Origin: Andreprevotia chitinilytica DSM 18519
GTDB taxonomy: Bacteria; Pseudomonadota; Gammaproteobacteria; Burkholderiales; Chitinibacteraceae
Assembly (NCBI RefSeq): GCF_000711875.1
Contig: NZ_JONM01000004.1
Span: 1 to 64,000 of the forward strand
Direction: 5' to 3'
Length of the DNA: 64,000 bases
The translations under genes and the position numbers were made by a program. This document shows positions 15,819 through 25,305 of the stretch, piece after piece. The notes under the pieces were generated by a model that searched no databases, was not told where the DNA came from, and worked only from the letters and a program-made list of their open reading frames with translations. Positions within the stretch are counted from its first letter, which is position 1. Every line of letters begins with the position of its first letter.

Positions 15819-17738
15819 ATGACCGAAAGCAGCTCTTCAACGCCCAGTGCCGACAACGAACTCGACCAGATCCGCGCCCTGCTCAACAACCACAAGGACG
15901 AAGCGATTGTTCGCTGCGAACGGCTGATCCAGCGCGCTCGTGCCGAGCGGGATACCGACACCCAGCTGGCCGCCGCCGAGCTGTATGGGCTGGTGAAGAA
16001 TTTCGAAGGCCGCAATCTGCTGTTCGAAGCCCTGCAACTGGCGCAGGCCGTGCACGCCTTTGCCGCCGAGGCGCGCCTCTCCGAGCAGATCGCCCGCAGC
16101 TACTACACCACCGGTGACTATCGGCTGGCGCTGCAATATTGGACGCGTTGCGTCGAGCTATCCGACGAACAAGGCGGCGAGGTGCAGACCTGGATATTTG
16201 GCAAAGTCGGGCTGGGACAGGTACACGATGCGCTCGGCAATCACGCCCAAGCCGTCAACCAGCACCGGGCAGCACTATCGCGCATGACCGAGCTGGATGA
16301 CCCCTATCTGGATGCCAAGATTCGCATCAATCTGGCCGTCAACCTCGCGCCACTCGGCGCCACACTCGAAGCCAAGGTGCTGTTGTCTGAAGCGCTGACA
16401 CTGTGTCTGGAACACTACCTGCTCGATTACGCCGCCGAGGCGCGTTACCGCTTGGGCGAAATCGAGCTGAACGACGGTGATCTGGCCAACGCAGCGGTCG
16501 ATCTGGCCGAAGCGCGCAGCCTGGCGCAACAAATCAATTACGTCTGGGCCGAAGTCGGCATCGTCACCCTGCAGGCCGAAGTGCAGGCCCGGCAGCAACA
16601 GGCTGCCGCAGCGCTCGTCACCGTCAACGAAGGCATTGCGCTGGCCGAGCGCAGCGATTACCAGCACCACCTGCAGAAATTGCACGCCGCCGCCGCGCGC
16701 TATGCCGAGATGATCGGCGATGTGGCACTGGCCTACCGCCATCTGCAGGCCCATGTGCGCTATCAAGGTGCGCTCGGCAAAGCCACCCAGCCGGTTACGC
16801 AAGCGGCGGATGGCCTGCTGCCCAGCGCCTCACGCCGGCTGGCCGAACTGGCCTCGAACCCCGAACTGGAACAATCGCAGCCCGATGCCGCTCGCTCGAC
16901 GATTCTGGGCGAGGCGGTCAGCATTCTCACCGTCGCGGCGGCCAGTGTGTGGCGGCTCGACGACGGCGGCGACACCCTACGCTGCGTCGATGCGCACGGC
17001 ACCTCGCGGCCGGTACGCGAATGCACGTGGACACGCGCCCGTTTCCCGGCCCTGTTCGCTTGGCTGGATCACCCCACGCCGCTGGTCGCCCACGATGCCA
17101 TCCACCACCGCCACACCTGGGAGCTGGCGGCCGAAGAGCTACGGCTGCGCGGCATCAAATCCCTGCTGGCCTGGCCGATCCGCGCCGGTGGCCGGGTACG
17201 GGCGATTCTCCTGGTTGAACATTGCGGCAGCCAACGCAACTGGACGCCGGATGACTGTCTGTTTGGCGGACTGCTGGCCGATTTGATGAACCGCGTGCAA
17301 GTGAATGCGGAGCGGCAAAGTCTGGAAGCCGCGCTCGCCAACCTGCAAACCGAGTTGCAAAGCGCCAACCGCCTGCTGGCCGAGCACGCCAAGGCAACAC
17401 CACCCTCAACACCAACCTCCGCCACCGCCTCTGCGGCCATGCGTGCGGCACTCGGTCACCTCGCCCGTGCTGACGAAATGTTGCAAGGCGGCCAGCACCT
17501 CGCCGCACTCGCACAAAGCGTTGAAACCCCGCTCGCCACCGCGCAGTCCGCCACCGCCAGCCTGGTGCGCCAGCTACACGCCGTCGATATCGAGCTGGAG
17601 CTGGGCCAACAGCGCACCATCGTGCTCCGCGATGTGCTCGTCAGCTGCCGCCGCACCAGCCAGATGGTGCAACACCAACTCGACCGTATCGAAAACGCGC
17701 TGCATGAGTTTCGCCAGGAAGCGCGCCCGGTTCGCTGA
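15819..17738 (+). CDS. TPR-repeat and GAF-like domain protein
   Basis: 639 residues from the ATG at 15819; the frame upstream passes through repeats. Residues about 20-330 are tetratricopeptide repeats (for instance YYTTGDYRLALQYWTRCVELSDEQ, LGQVHDALGNHAQAVNQHRAAL). Residues about 360-500 look like a GAF sensor domain (ILTVAAASVWRLDDGGDTLRC ... LLAWPIRAGGRVRAILLVEH). A coiled coil (ERQSLEAALANLQTELQSANRLL) follows, then a C-terminal helical region without a kinase or cyclase domain. The layout recalls signalling proteins that lost or never had their output domain. Function unknown. Confidence 0.75.
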   Translation: MTESSSSTPSADNELDQIRALLNNHKDEAIVRCERLIQRARAERDTDTQLAAAELYGLVKNFEGRNLLFEALQLAQAVHAFAAEARLSEQIARSYYTTGDYRLALQYWTRCVELSDEQGGEVQTWIFGKVGLGQVHDALGNHAQAVNQHRAALSRMTELDDPYLDAKIRINLAVNLAPLGATLEAKVLLSEALTLCLEHYLLDYAAEARYRLGEIELNDGDLANAAVDLAEARSLAQQINYVWAEVGIVTLQAEVQARQQQAAAALVTVNEGIALAERSDYQHHLQKLHAAAARYAEMIGDVALAYRHLQAHVRYQGALGKATQPVTQAADGLLPSASRRLAELASNPELEQSQPDAARSTILGEAVSILTVAAASVWRLDDGGDTLRCVDAHGTSRPVRECTWTRARFPALFAWLDHPTPLVAHDAIHHRHTWELAAEELRLRGIKSLLAWPIRAGGRVRAILLVEHCGSQRNWTPDDCLFGGLLADLMNRVQVNAERQSLEAALANLQTELQSANRLLAEHAKATPPSTPTSATASAAMRAALGHLARADEMLQGGQHLAALAQSVETPLATAQSATASLVRQLHAVDIELELGQQRTIVLRDVLVSCRRTSQMVQHQLDRIENALHEFRQEARPVR

Positions 17739-18167
17739 TTTGCCATATCAGATACGGATCGGCCGCAATGCTCCAGTAGCCCGGACGGCTTCGCCGGCCG
17801 GGAGCTGCGGTGGATACGGAGCAACCCCGGCCGCAAGAAACGCGTCCGGGCTACAAAGGCCGACGCTTCCACATCAACTATCGAGCACTTAAAACAGGAA
17901 GTACCGCGCAACTCGCGGTCGTGACCCGTAGCACGGACGGCTTCGCCGGCCGGGAGCTGCGGTGGATACGGAGCAACCCCGGCCGCAAGAAACGCGTCCG
18001 GGCTACAAAGGCCGACGCCTCCACACCAACTATCGAGCACTTAAAACAGGAAGTACCGCTCAACTCGCGGTCGTGACCCATAGCCCGGACGGCTGCGCCG
18101 GCCGGGAGCTGCAATGGATACGGAGCAACCCCGGCCGCAAAGAACGCGTCCGGGCTACACTGGGCGG
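17739..18167. repeat. tandem REP/BIME array, 152-bp period, upstream of the RAYT gene
   Basis: Units begin at 17776, 17928 and 18080 (each GTAGC-CGGACGGCT..CGCCGGCCGGGAG ... CCCCGGCCGCAA..GCGTCCGGGCTAC). The linkers share CGACGC-TCCAC and TATCGAGCACTTAAAACAGGAAGTACCGC-type sequence, giving a constant 152-bp spacing. The third unit runs into the RAYT start. No gene is supported in this stretch. Confidence 0.9.
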
Positions 18168-18692
18168 ATGGTTCAATACCGACGCAACCTTATTCCCGGT
18201 GGTACGTATTTCTTCACGCTCACGCTGCACGACCGCCGTTCAAGCTGGCTCACCGACCATATCGACGCCCTGAGAGATGCAATCGCCGAGGTACAGGCTC
18301 GTAGGTCATTTCAAATCGTTGCCGCCGTGGTGCTGCCCGAACATTTGCATATGGTCTGGCGTTTGCCCGATAGCGACAGTGATTACGCCAGCCGTTGGGC
18401 GCAAATCAAGCGTCGTTTCAATGGCCATCTGAAAGCAGCTGAAATCCCAATCCCCAAAGATGCGCGTGGCGAAACGCTGATCTGGCAGAGACGCTATTGG
18501 GAACACACGATCCGCGACGATGCGGATTTCGCAGCGCATGTCGACTACATCCATTACAACCCGGTGAAACATGGCTTGGTCGAACAGGTGATCGACTGGC
18601 CGTATTCGTCATTTCACCGATATGTATCAGCGGGCCTTTTGCCGCAGGATTGGGGCGGTAGTGACTCCGTCATGGCGACGGGCGAGCCATAG
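18168..18692 (+). CDS. REP-associated tyrosine transposase (RAYT, Y1_Tnp family)
   Basis: 174 residues from the ATG at 18168. The HUH motif appears as LPEHLHMVWRLP (about 63-74) and the catalytic tyrosine lies in DYIHYNPVKHGLV (about 125-137), both diagnostic of RAYTs, single-strand DNA endonucleases thought to mobilise REP palindromes. The N-terminal YRRNLIPGGTYFFTLTLHDR is also typical. It sits between REP units on both sides (17776-18165 and 18727-18910), which is the classical REPtron layout. The protein appears full length and likely active. Confidence 0.93.
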   Translation: MVQYRRNLIPGGTYFFTLTLHDRRSSWLTDHIDALRDAIAEVQARRSFQIVAAVVLPEHLHMVWRLPDSDSDYASRWAQIKRRFNGHLKAAEIPIPKDARGETLIWQRRYWEHTIRDDADFAAHVDYIHYNPVKHGLVEQVIDWPYSSFHRYVSAGLLPQDWGGSDSVMATGEP

Positions 18693-18721
18693 AGCGGAAC
18701 CGGCATCGGCGATTGTGCCCT

Positions 18722-18912
18722 AGTCACCCCGGCCGCAAAAAGCGCGTCCGGGCTACAGAAGCCGACGCTCCCACTCCAACTATTGAGTGCTTAAAACCGG
18801 GAAGTGCCGCACAGCTCGTAGCCGTGACACGTAGCCCGGACGGCTTCGCCGGCCGGGAGCTGCAATCGATACGAAGCGACCCCGGCCGCAAAGAACGCGT
18901 CCGGGCTACGTG
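18722..18912. repeat. REP units downstream of the RAYT gene
   Basis: A half unit (CCCCGGCCGCAAAAAGCGCG-TCCGGGCTAC) at 18727-18757, the linker with TATTGAGTGCTTAAAACCGGGAAGTGCCGC, then a full unit at 18833-18911 with the same inner spacing as the upstream array. The linker is more diverged than upstream. Confidence 0.85.
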
Positions 18913-18928
18913 GGGTACCGGTAGACGC

Positions 18929-19180
18929 TCACTTCAACCATCGATCTACCCCCATATGCCCCGCACACGGCTTCGGTGTTTTCTTGAAACTGTAGCTGCG
19001 GTCATTGCACAAGGCCGTCGCCCCCTCCGGCACATCATGGTGGGTGGCTTCGAACGTCATGTGGGGTTTGGTCGGTTGTGGCGCGGGCACCGATGCGGTG
19101 ATGTCGGCGGCGCAGAGGCCGGACCACGCTAGCGCCAGAAGGGCCAACGTGGTCGGAACGATGGGAAGACGGCATCGCAT
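18929..19180 (-). CDS. small exported DUF3761-like protein
   Basis: 83 residues from the ATG at 19180, with a signal peptide ([25 protein letters not shown]). The C-terminal part [18 protein letters not shown]...[12 protein letters not shown] matches the DUF3761 pattern of a short Cys-containing exported domain (ATALC-DG-YSF ... C--H-GV--WL). Function of the family is unknown. It ends inside the last REP unit's flank. Transcription is opposite to the RAYT gene. Confidence 0.65.
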   Translation of the reverse strand: MRCRLPIVPTTLALLALAWSGLCAADITASVPAPQPTKPHMTFEATHHDVPEGATALCNDRSYSFKKTPKPCAGHMGVDRWLK

Positions 19181-19218
19181 CGGAGTTCGCCTGGCTACCC
19201 GTACCGCAGGGGCGGCGC

Positions 19219-19557
19219 TTATTCCCAGTCTTCGACTTCGTAAAACTCATCGCCATCCGGGTAGCGCTCGAAGGCGCTGCCGACCGGCGAGTCCAGCAGT
19301 GGCACGATAGCCGGGTCGTAATTCGCCAGCGTATTCATCTTGAAGATGCCGTGATTCTTCGGGTTGTCCATGTATTCGTCGGACTCGTCACCGGCGAGGA
19401 AGCGCCAGCCGCTGTCGTCCGGGTCGACCGGCTCTTCGCGAAACATGAAGCCAACCAGTGCGCCGTCGACCACGATCCGGTCGGTGGCAAAGCAATCGCC
19501 GTAGCCGCTGACAAGCGGTTTGAGTTCATGGGTGCCGAGTTTGTAATGCTTGGCCAT
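19219..19557 (-). CDS. DUF2185 domain protein (Imm33-like)
   Basis: 112 residues from the ATG at 19557, which has GGAGACGACC upstream; the frame upstream of this is shadow. DUF2185 features are clear: [47 protein letters not shown] and [15 protein letters not shown]. The family includes immunity-protein-like members, but no toxin gene is next to it and single copies are widespread in bacteria. It is very acidic. Divergent from purC, with about 120 bp between the starts. Confidence 0.8.
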   Translation of the reverse strand: MAKHYKLGTHELKPLVSGYGDCFATDRIVVDGALVGFMFREEPVDPDDSGWRFLAGDESDEYMDNPKNHGIFKMNTLANYDPAIVPLLDSPVGSAFERYPDGDEFYEVEDWE

Positions 19558-19677
19558 GGTCGTCTCCTTTATATAAGCCGTATATCTACCCAGCGTGCCG
19601 CCTTGCTGTTCATAACGCAAGTTAAAGTCTGCAACGGCGTTATACAATTGCGGGATTCTTTCTCACGGAAATTCGCC

Positions 19678-20556
19678 ATGCCCGGCCTGACTACGACCGA
19701 CCTCAAAAGCCTCAAGAAAATCTACTCCGGCAAGGTGCGCGATCTGTACGAGATCGATGACCAACGCATGCTGATGATCGCCACGGATCGCCTGTCCGCC
19801 TTCGACGTGATCCTGGCCGAGCCGATTCCAGACAAGGGCAAGATCCTCACTGCGATTTCCAACTTCTGGTTCGACAAACTCAAGGACGTAGTGCCGAGCC
19901 ACTTCACCGGCGACCAACCGGAAGACGTGGTCAGCGCGGAAGACCGCCCGCAAGTCGAAGGCCGCGCCGTCGTGGTCAAGCGCCTGAAGCCGGTGCCGGT
20001 GGAAGCCATCGTGCGCGGCTATATCGCCGGTTCGGGCTGGAAGGAATACAAGGCGCAGGGCACGGTGTGCGGCATTCAGCTGCCGGTTGGCCTGCTAGAA
20101 GCGGACAAGCTGCCGGAGCCGATCTTCACCCCGTCGACCAAGGCGGCGGTCGGCGATCACGACGAGAACATTTCCTACGAGCGTTGCGAGGAAATCCTCG
20201 GCGCAGAACTCGCCGCCAAAGTGCGCGACACCGCGATTGCGCTCTACAAGACCGCCCGCGAATTCGCCGCCACCCGCGGCATCATCATCGGCGATACCAA
20301 GTTTGAATTCGGTCTGGATGAGCACGGCACGCTGTGCCTGATGGACGAAGCGCTCACCCCCGATTCCAGCCGTTTCTGGCCGGCCGACCAATACAAGCCT
20401 GGCATCAGCCCGCCCAGCTACGACAAGCAGTTCGTGCGGGACTGGCTGGAAACCACCGGCTGGAACAAGACCCCGCCAGCCCCGGCGCTGCCGCTGGAAG
20501 TCGCCGAGAAGACGGCAGCCAAGTATCGTGAAGCGCTGGAAAAGCTGACCAAGTAA
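19678..20556 (+). CDS. purC: phosphoribosylaminoimidazole-succinocarboxamide synthase PurC
   Basis: 292 residues from the ATG at 19678. This is the longer, ~290-residue form typical of betaproteobacteria. Motifs: [13 protein letters not shown] at about 13-25, [45 protein letters not shown] and [13 protein letters not shown]. It makes SAICAR from CAIR, aspartate and ATP, the step after PurE/PurK which are 5 kb upstream. A TATACAAT -10 box lies near 19641. A strong terminator follows the stop. Confidence 0.97.
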   Translation: MPGLTTTDLKSLKKIYSGKVRDLYEIDDQRMLMIATDRLSAFDVILAEPIPDKGKILTAISNFWFDKLKDVVPSHFTGDQPEDVVSAEDRPQVEGRAVVVKRLKPVPVEAIVRGYIAGSGWKEYKAQGTVCGIQLPVGLLEADKLPEPIFTPSTKAAVGDHDENISYERCEEILGAELAAKVRDTAIALYKTAREFAATRGIIIGDTKFEFGLDEHGTLCLMDEALTPDSSRFWPADQYKPGISPPSYDKQFVRDWLETTGWNKTPPAPALPLEVAEKTAAKYREALEKLTK

Positions 20557-20571
20557 TCGTCAGCATCAATG

Positions 20572-20599
20572 AAAAGGCCGGGCATCCCCGGCCTTTTTC
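20572..20599. terminator. bidirectional intrinsic terminator between purC and wrbA
   Basis: AAAAGGCCGGG-CAT-CCCCGGCCTTTTT: a 7-9 bp G+C stem with A and T tracts on both sides, placed between the convergent purC and wrbA genes. Confidence 0.92.
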
Positions 20600-20615
20600 A
20601 ATGGCGTTGCGCCAC

Positions 20616-21218
20616 TCACGCAACCAGCTTCTTCGCAATCTTCGCCACATGCTCGCCCTGAAAGCGGGCCACCTCCAGCTCGTTGTTCGAGGGTTGCCGG
20701 CTGCCATCGCCACCAGCCAGCGTCGAGGCGCCATAGGGACTGCCGCCGGTAATCTCGTTCATGTTCACCAGGCCCTGACACGAGTACGGCACGCCGACGA
20801 TGACCATGCCCTGGTGCAACAACGTGGTGTGGAAGGAAGTGATCGTCGTTTCCTGCCCGCCGTGCTGGGTGCCGGTCGAAGTAAACACGCTGCCGACCTT
20901 GCCGATCAGCGCGCCTTTCATCCAGAGCCCACCGGTCTGATCGAGGAAATTGCGCATCTGCGCACACATATTGCCGAAGCGGGTCGGCGTGCCGAAGATC
21001 ACCGCATCGTAATCGGCCAGCTCAGCCGGCGTGGCGATGGGCGCATCCTGATCGACCTTGGCACCGGCCTTGCGCGCCACGTCTTCCGGCAACAGATCGG
21101 CGACACGCTTGAGCGTGACTTCCACGCCTTCAACCCGTTTCGCACCTTCGACAACGGCCTTGGCCATCGTCTCGATATGGCCGTACATCGAGTAATACAC
21201 CACCAGAATCTTGGTCAT
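20616..21218 (-). CDS. wrbA: NAD(P)H:quinone oxidoreductase, flavodoxin-like WrbA
   Basis: 200 residues from the ATG at 21218, giving the usual start [19 protein letters not shown] with the FMN phosphate loop. Other WrbA motifs: [25 protein letters not shown] at about 78-102, and [18 protein letters not shown] near 156-173. It is a tetrameric FMN enzyme that reduces quinones by two electrons. Longer upstream starts would run through a tRNA-like remnant and are unlikely. Confidence 0.95.
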   Translation of the reverse strand: MTKILVVYYSMYGHIETMAKAVVEGAKRVEGVEVTLKRVADLLPEDVARKAGAKVDQDAPIATPAELADYDAVIFGTPTRFGNMCAQMRNFLDQTGGLWMKGALIGKVGSVFTSTGTQHGGQETTITSFHTTLLHQGMVIVGVPYSCQGLVNMNEITGGSPYGASTLAGGDGSRQPSNNELEVARFQGEHVAKIAKKLVA

Positions 21219-21250
21219 TACGCTGCTCTCCATCGTTCGCTTGCGGGCAT

Positions 21251-21303
21251 GGCGACGGGACCGCGGGAATCGAACCCGTGGCCGGTGCCGGGCTTTCCAG
21301 CAT
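21251..21303 (-). other. tRNA 3'-half-like remnant
   Basis: On the minus strand GGGTTCGATTCCC forms a T-arm with CGGG/CCCG pairing and is followed by seven bases and T-CGCCA. Upstream sequence (GCTGGAAAGCCC) has an anticodon-loop look but no pairing partner, and there is no acceptor 5' strand. It is therefore at most a 3' fragment of a tRNA gene, perhaps left by an integrated element. Chance similarity cannot be excluded. Confidence 0.3.
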
Positions 21304-21360
21304 AGCGACGGCTGATGGTTTTGTTGGCAGTGCGTCAGCGGATCAGCAGCCGGGCGGCAG

Positions 21361-22503
21361 TCAGCCCGGCACAGGTTCCGGGGGCAGAAACGTGGAGATA
21401 AACGCCGCGCCGGGTGCTTGGGACTGGGCGAGCTGGCGCGTGGCAACACGATAGAGCGATTCGAAATCGCTGCCGTCATGCGGATAAATGGCGAGGCTGG
21501 CGCTGGCGGCGACCGGCACCGCCACCTCGTCATGATCGACCACCCAATCGTGCAGGGCAGCCCGTACCTCGCCAAGCAGCAAGCGCGCTTCTTCGCTATC
21601 GCGGCATGCGCTCAGCACGCAGAACGCATCACCGCCGACGCGGCCCAACACATCATGCGGGCCGAGCGCCTTGCGCAAGCGGATGGCGCAATCCTGCAGC
21701 ACCAGATCACCAGTGCCATGCCCGTAGCGTGCGTTGATGGCGCGGAAGCGATCGAGATCGATCAGGATCAGGCCGTGTGGCTGCCCTTGCTTGCCGGCGC
21801 GGCGGAATTCACGCCGTACGGTTTCCTCGAAACCACGCCGGTTCAACGTACCGGTCAGCGCATCGAAACGCACCAACCGGCCGATGCGCTGCTTGAGCCG
21901 CAAGGCATGCAGCTGCGGCCACAGCAAGGCCTGCACCAATAGCATCTGCGCCGGCATGCTCAGCACAAGCGCGGTACTGAAGCCGCTGCCAAAGCCAAAA
22001 CGAGACGTCGCTGTGTCGGTAAAACCCCGCACCAAGACCACGCCCCAGCACAGCGCATACACGCCCTGCCCGATCAGCAAGGCAATGCGCGGCGAGGATT
22101 CTTCCTTGCCGGCGCGAAGCAACACGCCAATCCGCAGCACCGTGAACAACAGACAAGCCAATGCCAATGCGGCCAGCTGAGCGCTTTCGGCAAAGGCATT
22201 GAAGGATAGAAATGCAGCGAGGGCGATCGCCAGGGCCGGGGGCATGAAGATGGTGACGGTATTGCTGCTGCGCCCATAGTACTCGCGGCAGCCAAAGAGG
22301 AAGAACGCTTCGGCCAGTGCCCACGCGCCGACGGCCAGCCAGACCGGTGCCAGCGCGGAGAGCACCGCAGCCAGCACGCCGGTCAGTGCTGCCAACGTCA
22401 GCGACGATAGGCCACGTTCCGGGTGACTGGTACTCAACATGGCGAAACTGACAAATCCAAGCACTGCCAATAGGCAGGAAATAAGCGCCACGGTCTCAAA
22501 CAT
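21361..22503 (-). CDS. membrane-anchored GGDEF protein with degenerate active site
   Basis: 380 residues. Six or seven hydrophobic helices occupy residues 1-200, then a GGDEF domain runs from about 215 to 370 ([41 protein letters not shown]). The active-site motif reads R-V-G-G-D-A-F near residue 288 where GG(D/E)EF is required, so the second acidic residue is lost and diguanylate cyclase activity is unlikely. The RxxD inhibitory site is not obvious. It may be a c-di-GMP or GTP-binding sensor. Divergent from the PfkB kinase gene. Confidence 0.85.
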   Translation of the reverse strand: MFETVALISCLLAVLGFVSFAMLSTSHPERGLSSLTLAALTGVLAAVLSALAPVWLAVGAWALAEAFFLFGCREYYGRSSNTVTIFMPPALAIALAAFLSFNAFAESAQLAALALACLLFTVLRIGVLLRAGKEESSPRIALLIGQGVYALCWGVVLVRGFTDTATSRFGFGSGFSTALVLSMPAQMLLVQALLWPQLHALRLKQRIGRLVRFDALTGTLNRRGFEETVRREFRRAGKQGQPHGLILIDLDRFRAINARYGHGTGDLVLQDCAIRLRKALGPHDVLGRVGGDAFCVLSACRDSEEARLLLGEVRAALHDWVVDHDEVAVPVAASASLAIYPHDGSDFESLYRVATRQLAQSQAPGAAFISTFLPPEPVPG

Positions 22504-22716
22504 TCTTGTATCTATTTGATCTTATTGAATGAATTGGAAAAATTGCTTGAATTTACGAACCGGCTGCAACTTACCATTGGCGTTATTTCTGCAAACATCC
22601 AGTCAGCCAGCCGGCGATTCTGTCCGATATTCGGTGGGCCGACCGACAAGAATGTGTGGCGCAGATCACAGATTCGCGCTAAACAGCGGCATCTTCGTTC
22701 TCATCATGAGATTGTC

Positions 22717-23658
22717 ATGTCCGTCCTGATTTGCGGCTCCCTCGCCTACGACACCATCATGGTCTTCCCGGACCAGTTCAAGCGGCACATCCTGCCGGAC
22801 AAGATTCACATGCTGTCGGTGTCCTTCCTGGTGCCGGAAATGCGCCGCGAATTCGGCGGCTGCGCCGGCAACACGGCATACACACTCAAAATGCTCGGCG
22901 ATGACCCGTTGATCTTCGCCACTGCCGGCAGCGACTTCGGCCCGTACGCCGCACGGCTGGATCAGCTGGGCATCTCCCGTGACGGCATCAAGGTGTTGCC
23001 GGAACACTTCACGGGCCAGTGTTTCATCACCACCGATCTGGACGACAACCAGATCAACGCCTTCCACCCTGGCGCAATGAACTTCGCCCACTTCCTGCGC
23101 GTGGCCGATGTGCAGCAACCGCTTCGCTTCGGCATCGTCATGCCGGATGGCAAGCAGGGCATGATCGAGCACACCGAACAGCTGGCAGCCGCTGGCATCC
23201 CGTTCATCTTCGACCCCGGTCAGGGCTTGCCGATGTTCGATGGGCCGGAGCTGCTGCGCCTGATCGAACTGGCGGACTACCTGACGCTGAACGACTACGA
23301 GGCCGAGATGGTGATGCAGAAAACCGGCCTGTCGCTGGAACAGCTGGCCGCAGAGGTAAAAGCCCTGGTCGTCACGCTGGGCGGTGAAGGCGCACACATT
23401 TACGCCGACGGCGTACGTCACGATATCCCCGTGGTGCCAGCCAGCGCCGTGGTCGACCCGACCGGTTGCGGCGATGCGTTCCGCGCCGGCCTGCTGTACG
23501 GCATCACGCGTAACTGGACATGGGCGCAAACTGGACGTCTGGCGAGCCTGTTGGGATCGATCAAGATCGAGCAACGCGGTGCGCAGAATCATGTGTTCAC
23601 ACCGGCCTCGATCCGGGCGCGATTTGAGGCGACGTTTGGCGAAGGATGGCCGGGCTGA
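22717..23658 (+). CDS. PfkB-family carbohydrate/nucleoside kinase (adenosine-kinase-like)
   Basis: 313 residues from the ATG at 22717 (MSVLICGSLAYDTIM). PfkB signatures: FGGCAGNTAYTLKMLGDDP at about 46-64, and the C-terminal VVDPTGCGDAFRAGLLYGI at about 246-264 with the catalytic Asp. The N-terminal FPDQFKRHILPDKIHMLSVSFLVPEMRREFGG segment is characteristic of the adenosine-kinase-like group found in betaproteobacteria. Adenosine or another nucleoside is the probable substrate, not proven. It is monocistronic. Confidence 0.88.
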   Translation: MSVLICGSLAYDTIMVFPDQFKRHILPDKIHMLSVSFLVPEMRREFGGCAGNTAYTLKMLGDDPLIFATAGSDFGPYAARLDQLGISRDGIKVLPEHFTGQCFITTDLDDNQINAFHPGAMNFAHFLRVADVQQPLRFGIVMPDGKQGMIEHTEQLAAAGIPFIFDPGQGLPMFDGPELLRLIELADYLTLNDYEAEMVMQKTGLSLEQLAAEVKALVVTLGGEGAHIYADGVRHDIPVVPASAVVDPTGCGDAFRAGLLYGITRNWTWAQTGRLASLLGSIKIEQRGAQNHVFTPASIRARFEATFGEGWPG

Positions 23659-23751
23659 TAGCCAGCCGAATATCCCGTGTGAATAAATAGCGTTCCAGCA
23701 CAGGCAGGTTGGCGGTTATCTTGCTCGCTTGCTCTCACCGGATCACCCCAC

Positions 23752-24366
23752 ATGTACCAAGGCGAACGCTTCAATACCTGGTCTCACCTTGCCGGCAGCG
23801 TGTTCGCGCTCGTCGGCCTGGTACTGCTGATCGTGTTCGCCAGCCTGGATGGCAATGCGTGGAAGATCGTCAGCGTGAGCATCTATGGCGCAACGCTGTT
23901 CCTGCTCTACCTGATCTCGACGCTGTACCACGCGCTACGCGGCAAGGCGAAAGCGGTATTCCAGCGGCTCGATCATTGCGCGATCTATTTATTGATCGCC
24001 GGCAGTTATACGCCGTTCGCGCTGGTCACATTGCGCGGCCCGTGGGGCTGGACTTTGTTCGGCGTGAATTGGGGCCTGGCGGTAATCGGCATCGTGCAGG
24101 AGCTGTTGCTCGGCAAGCGCACGCGGTTTTTCTCGCTGTTGATCTATGTGCTGATGGGCTGGTTGATCCTGATCGCCATGAAACCGCTGGTCGCCACACT
24201 GGCGCCCGCCGGCCTATGGTGGGTGGCCGCCGGCGGCGTCACCTACACCGTGGGCATCATCTTTTTCATCTTCGACGAGAAGATCAAACACGGTCACGGC
24301 ATCTGGCATCTGTTCGTGCTGGGGGGCAGCATCTGCCAGTTTGTGAGTATCTTGCGGTACGTTTGA
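23752..24366 (+). CDS. trhA: hemolysin III family / PAQR-like membrane protein (TrhA)
   Basis: 204 residues with seven hydrophobic helices. The family histidine/serine motifs are intact: YQGERFNTWSHLAGSVFAL, YLISTLYHAL, FQRLDHCAIYLLIAGSYTPF, and the C-terminal HGHGIWHLFVLGGSICQF. Members are bacterial relatives of PAQR receptors affecting membrane energetics or lipid homeostasis; the 'hemolysin' label is historical. The ATG at 23752 follows ACCCCAC. A REP pair lies directly downstream. Confidence 0.9.
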   Translation: MYQGERFNTWSHLAGSVFALVGLVLLIVFASLDGNAWKIVSVSIYGATLFLLYLISTLYHALRGKAKAVFQRLDHCAIYLLIAGSYTPFALVTLRGPWGWTLFGVNWGLAVIGIVQELLLGKRTRFFSLLIYVLMGWLILIAMKPLVATLAPAGLWWVAAGGVTYTVGIIFFIFDEKIKHGHGIWHLFVLGGSICQFVSILRYV

Positions 24367-24372
24367 CTATCC

Positions 24373-24477
24373 GTAGCCCGGACGGGTGTTATCGGCCGGG
24401 GTGACGTCATAGCCAGTCGCACTGCAGCCGGACTTTGATCCGCAACAGCCCCGGCCGGCCAAGCCGTCCGGGCTACG
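24373..24477. repeat. REP pair (BIME)
   Basis: GTAGCCCGGACGGGTGTTATCGGCCGGGG at 24373 and CCCCGGCCGGCCAAGCCG...GGCTACG at 24450-24477 in opposite orientation, between the convergent trhA and TSUP genes. Confidence 0.85.
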
Positions 24478-24507
24478 ATAGCGTCGCAATTCCGACCAAG
24501 CTCCTTC

Positions 24508-25305
24508 CTACAACAGCGACACCAACATCTTCGTTGCCAGCAGGATCAATAGCGCAGCAAAGCATTTCTTGAGCACCGGCACCGGCAACTTGTGCGCCGC
24601 CGCGGCACCCAGCTTGGCGAACGGAAAGCTGGCAATCACGATGCCTGTCAGCGCTGGCAGGAACACATAGCCGGCGCTCCCGGCTGGCAACCCGGCGACG
24701 CCCCAGCCACTCACCACGTAGCCCAAGCCACCGGCGAGCGCGATCGGCAAACCAATCGCCGCCGAGGTGCCAATCGCTTCTTTGACCGGAACGTTGTGCC
24801 AGACCAGAAAGGGCACCGAGAGCGAACCGCCGCCAATGCCCACCCAGCTCGACACCACGCCAATCACACCGCCCATGGCGCTGGTGCCGACCACGCCGGG
24901 GAGTTGCCGATTCGGCTTCGGCTTGGCATCCAGCAACATCTGCGCCGCCACCGTGTAGGCAAAGATGATGAAGAACCACTGCAGCGCATTGGTGCTCAAC
25001 AGACCGGCCAGCTGCGCACCGACAAAGGTGCCGATGACGATGCCCGGCGTAATCGCCCGGAACACCGACCAACGCACCGCGCCACGACCGTGATGCGCCT
25101 TGAGGCTGGAAATCGACGTGAACACGATCGTCGCGAGCGACGTACCCAGCGCCAGATGTTGCATATGCGCCGGCGCCACGCCGATCTGCTGAAAGACGAA
25201 CAGCAGCGCCGGCACGATCACCAGACCGCCGCCGACCCCCAGCAGCCCGGCCAGAAACCCGGCCACGCAGCCCACCGCCACGCAAGCCAGAATCGCCGTC
25301 AGCAT
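24508..25305 (-). CDS. TSUP (TauE/SafE) family permease
   Basis: 265 residues from the ATG at 25305, which overlaps the stop of the upstream symporter gene (TGATG), so translation is coupled. Eight helices; half-domain motifs FLAGLLGVGGGLVIVPALLFVFQQ (about 15-38) and SSWVGIGGGSLSVPFLVWHNVPVKEAIGTSAAIGLP (about 150-185). This is the classic sulfite/organosulfur exporter subtype. Co-expression with a bile-acid-type symporter suggests a linked transport of an organic anion; substrate unknown. Confidence 0.88.
   Translation of the reverse strand: MLTAILACVAVGCVAGFLAGLLGVGGGLVIVPALLFVFQQIGVAPAHMQHLALGTSLATIVFTSISSLKAHHGRGAVRWSVFRAITPGIVIGTFVGAQLAGLLSTNALQWFFIIFAYTVAAQMLLDAKPKPNRQLPGVVGTSAMGGVIGVVSSWVGIGGGSLSVPFLVWHNVPVKEAIGTSAAIGLPIALAGGLGYVVSGWGVAGLPAGSAGYVFLPALTGIVIASFPFAKLGAAAAHKLPVPVLKKCFAALLILLATKMLVSLL

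Noticed and set aside
17776-18165. CRISPR-like tandem repeats
   Set aside because: The period is 152 bp and each unit is a long palindrome with conserved linkers; there are no unique 30-40 bp spacers and no cas genes. It is a REP array.
19351-19677. 109-residue N-terminal extension of purC
   Set aside because: It is antisense to the DUF2185 gene and the PurC family starts at 19678.
21219-21575. N-terminal extension of wrbA to 319 residues
   Set aside because: The extension is Arg/Pro-rich and runs through the tRNA-like remnant and the GGDEF gene; the WrbA family starts at the ATG at 21218.
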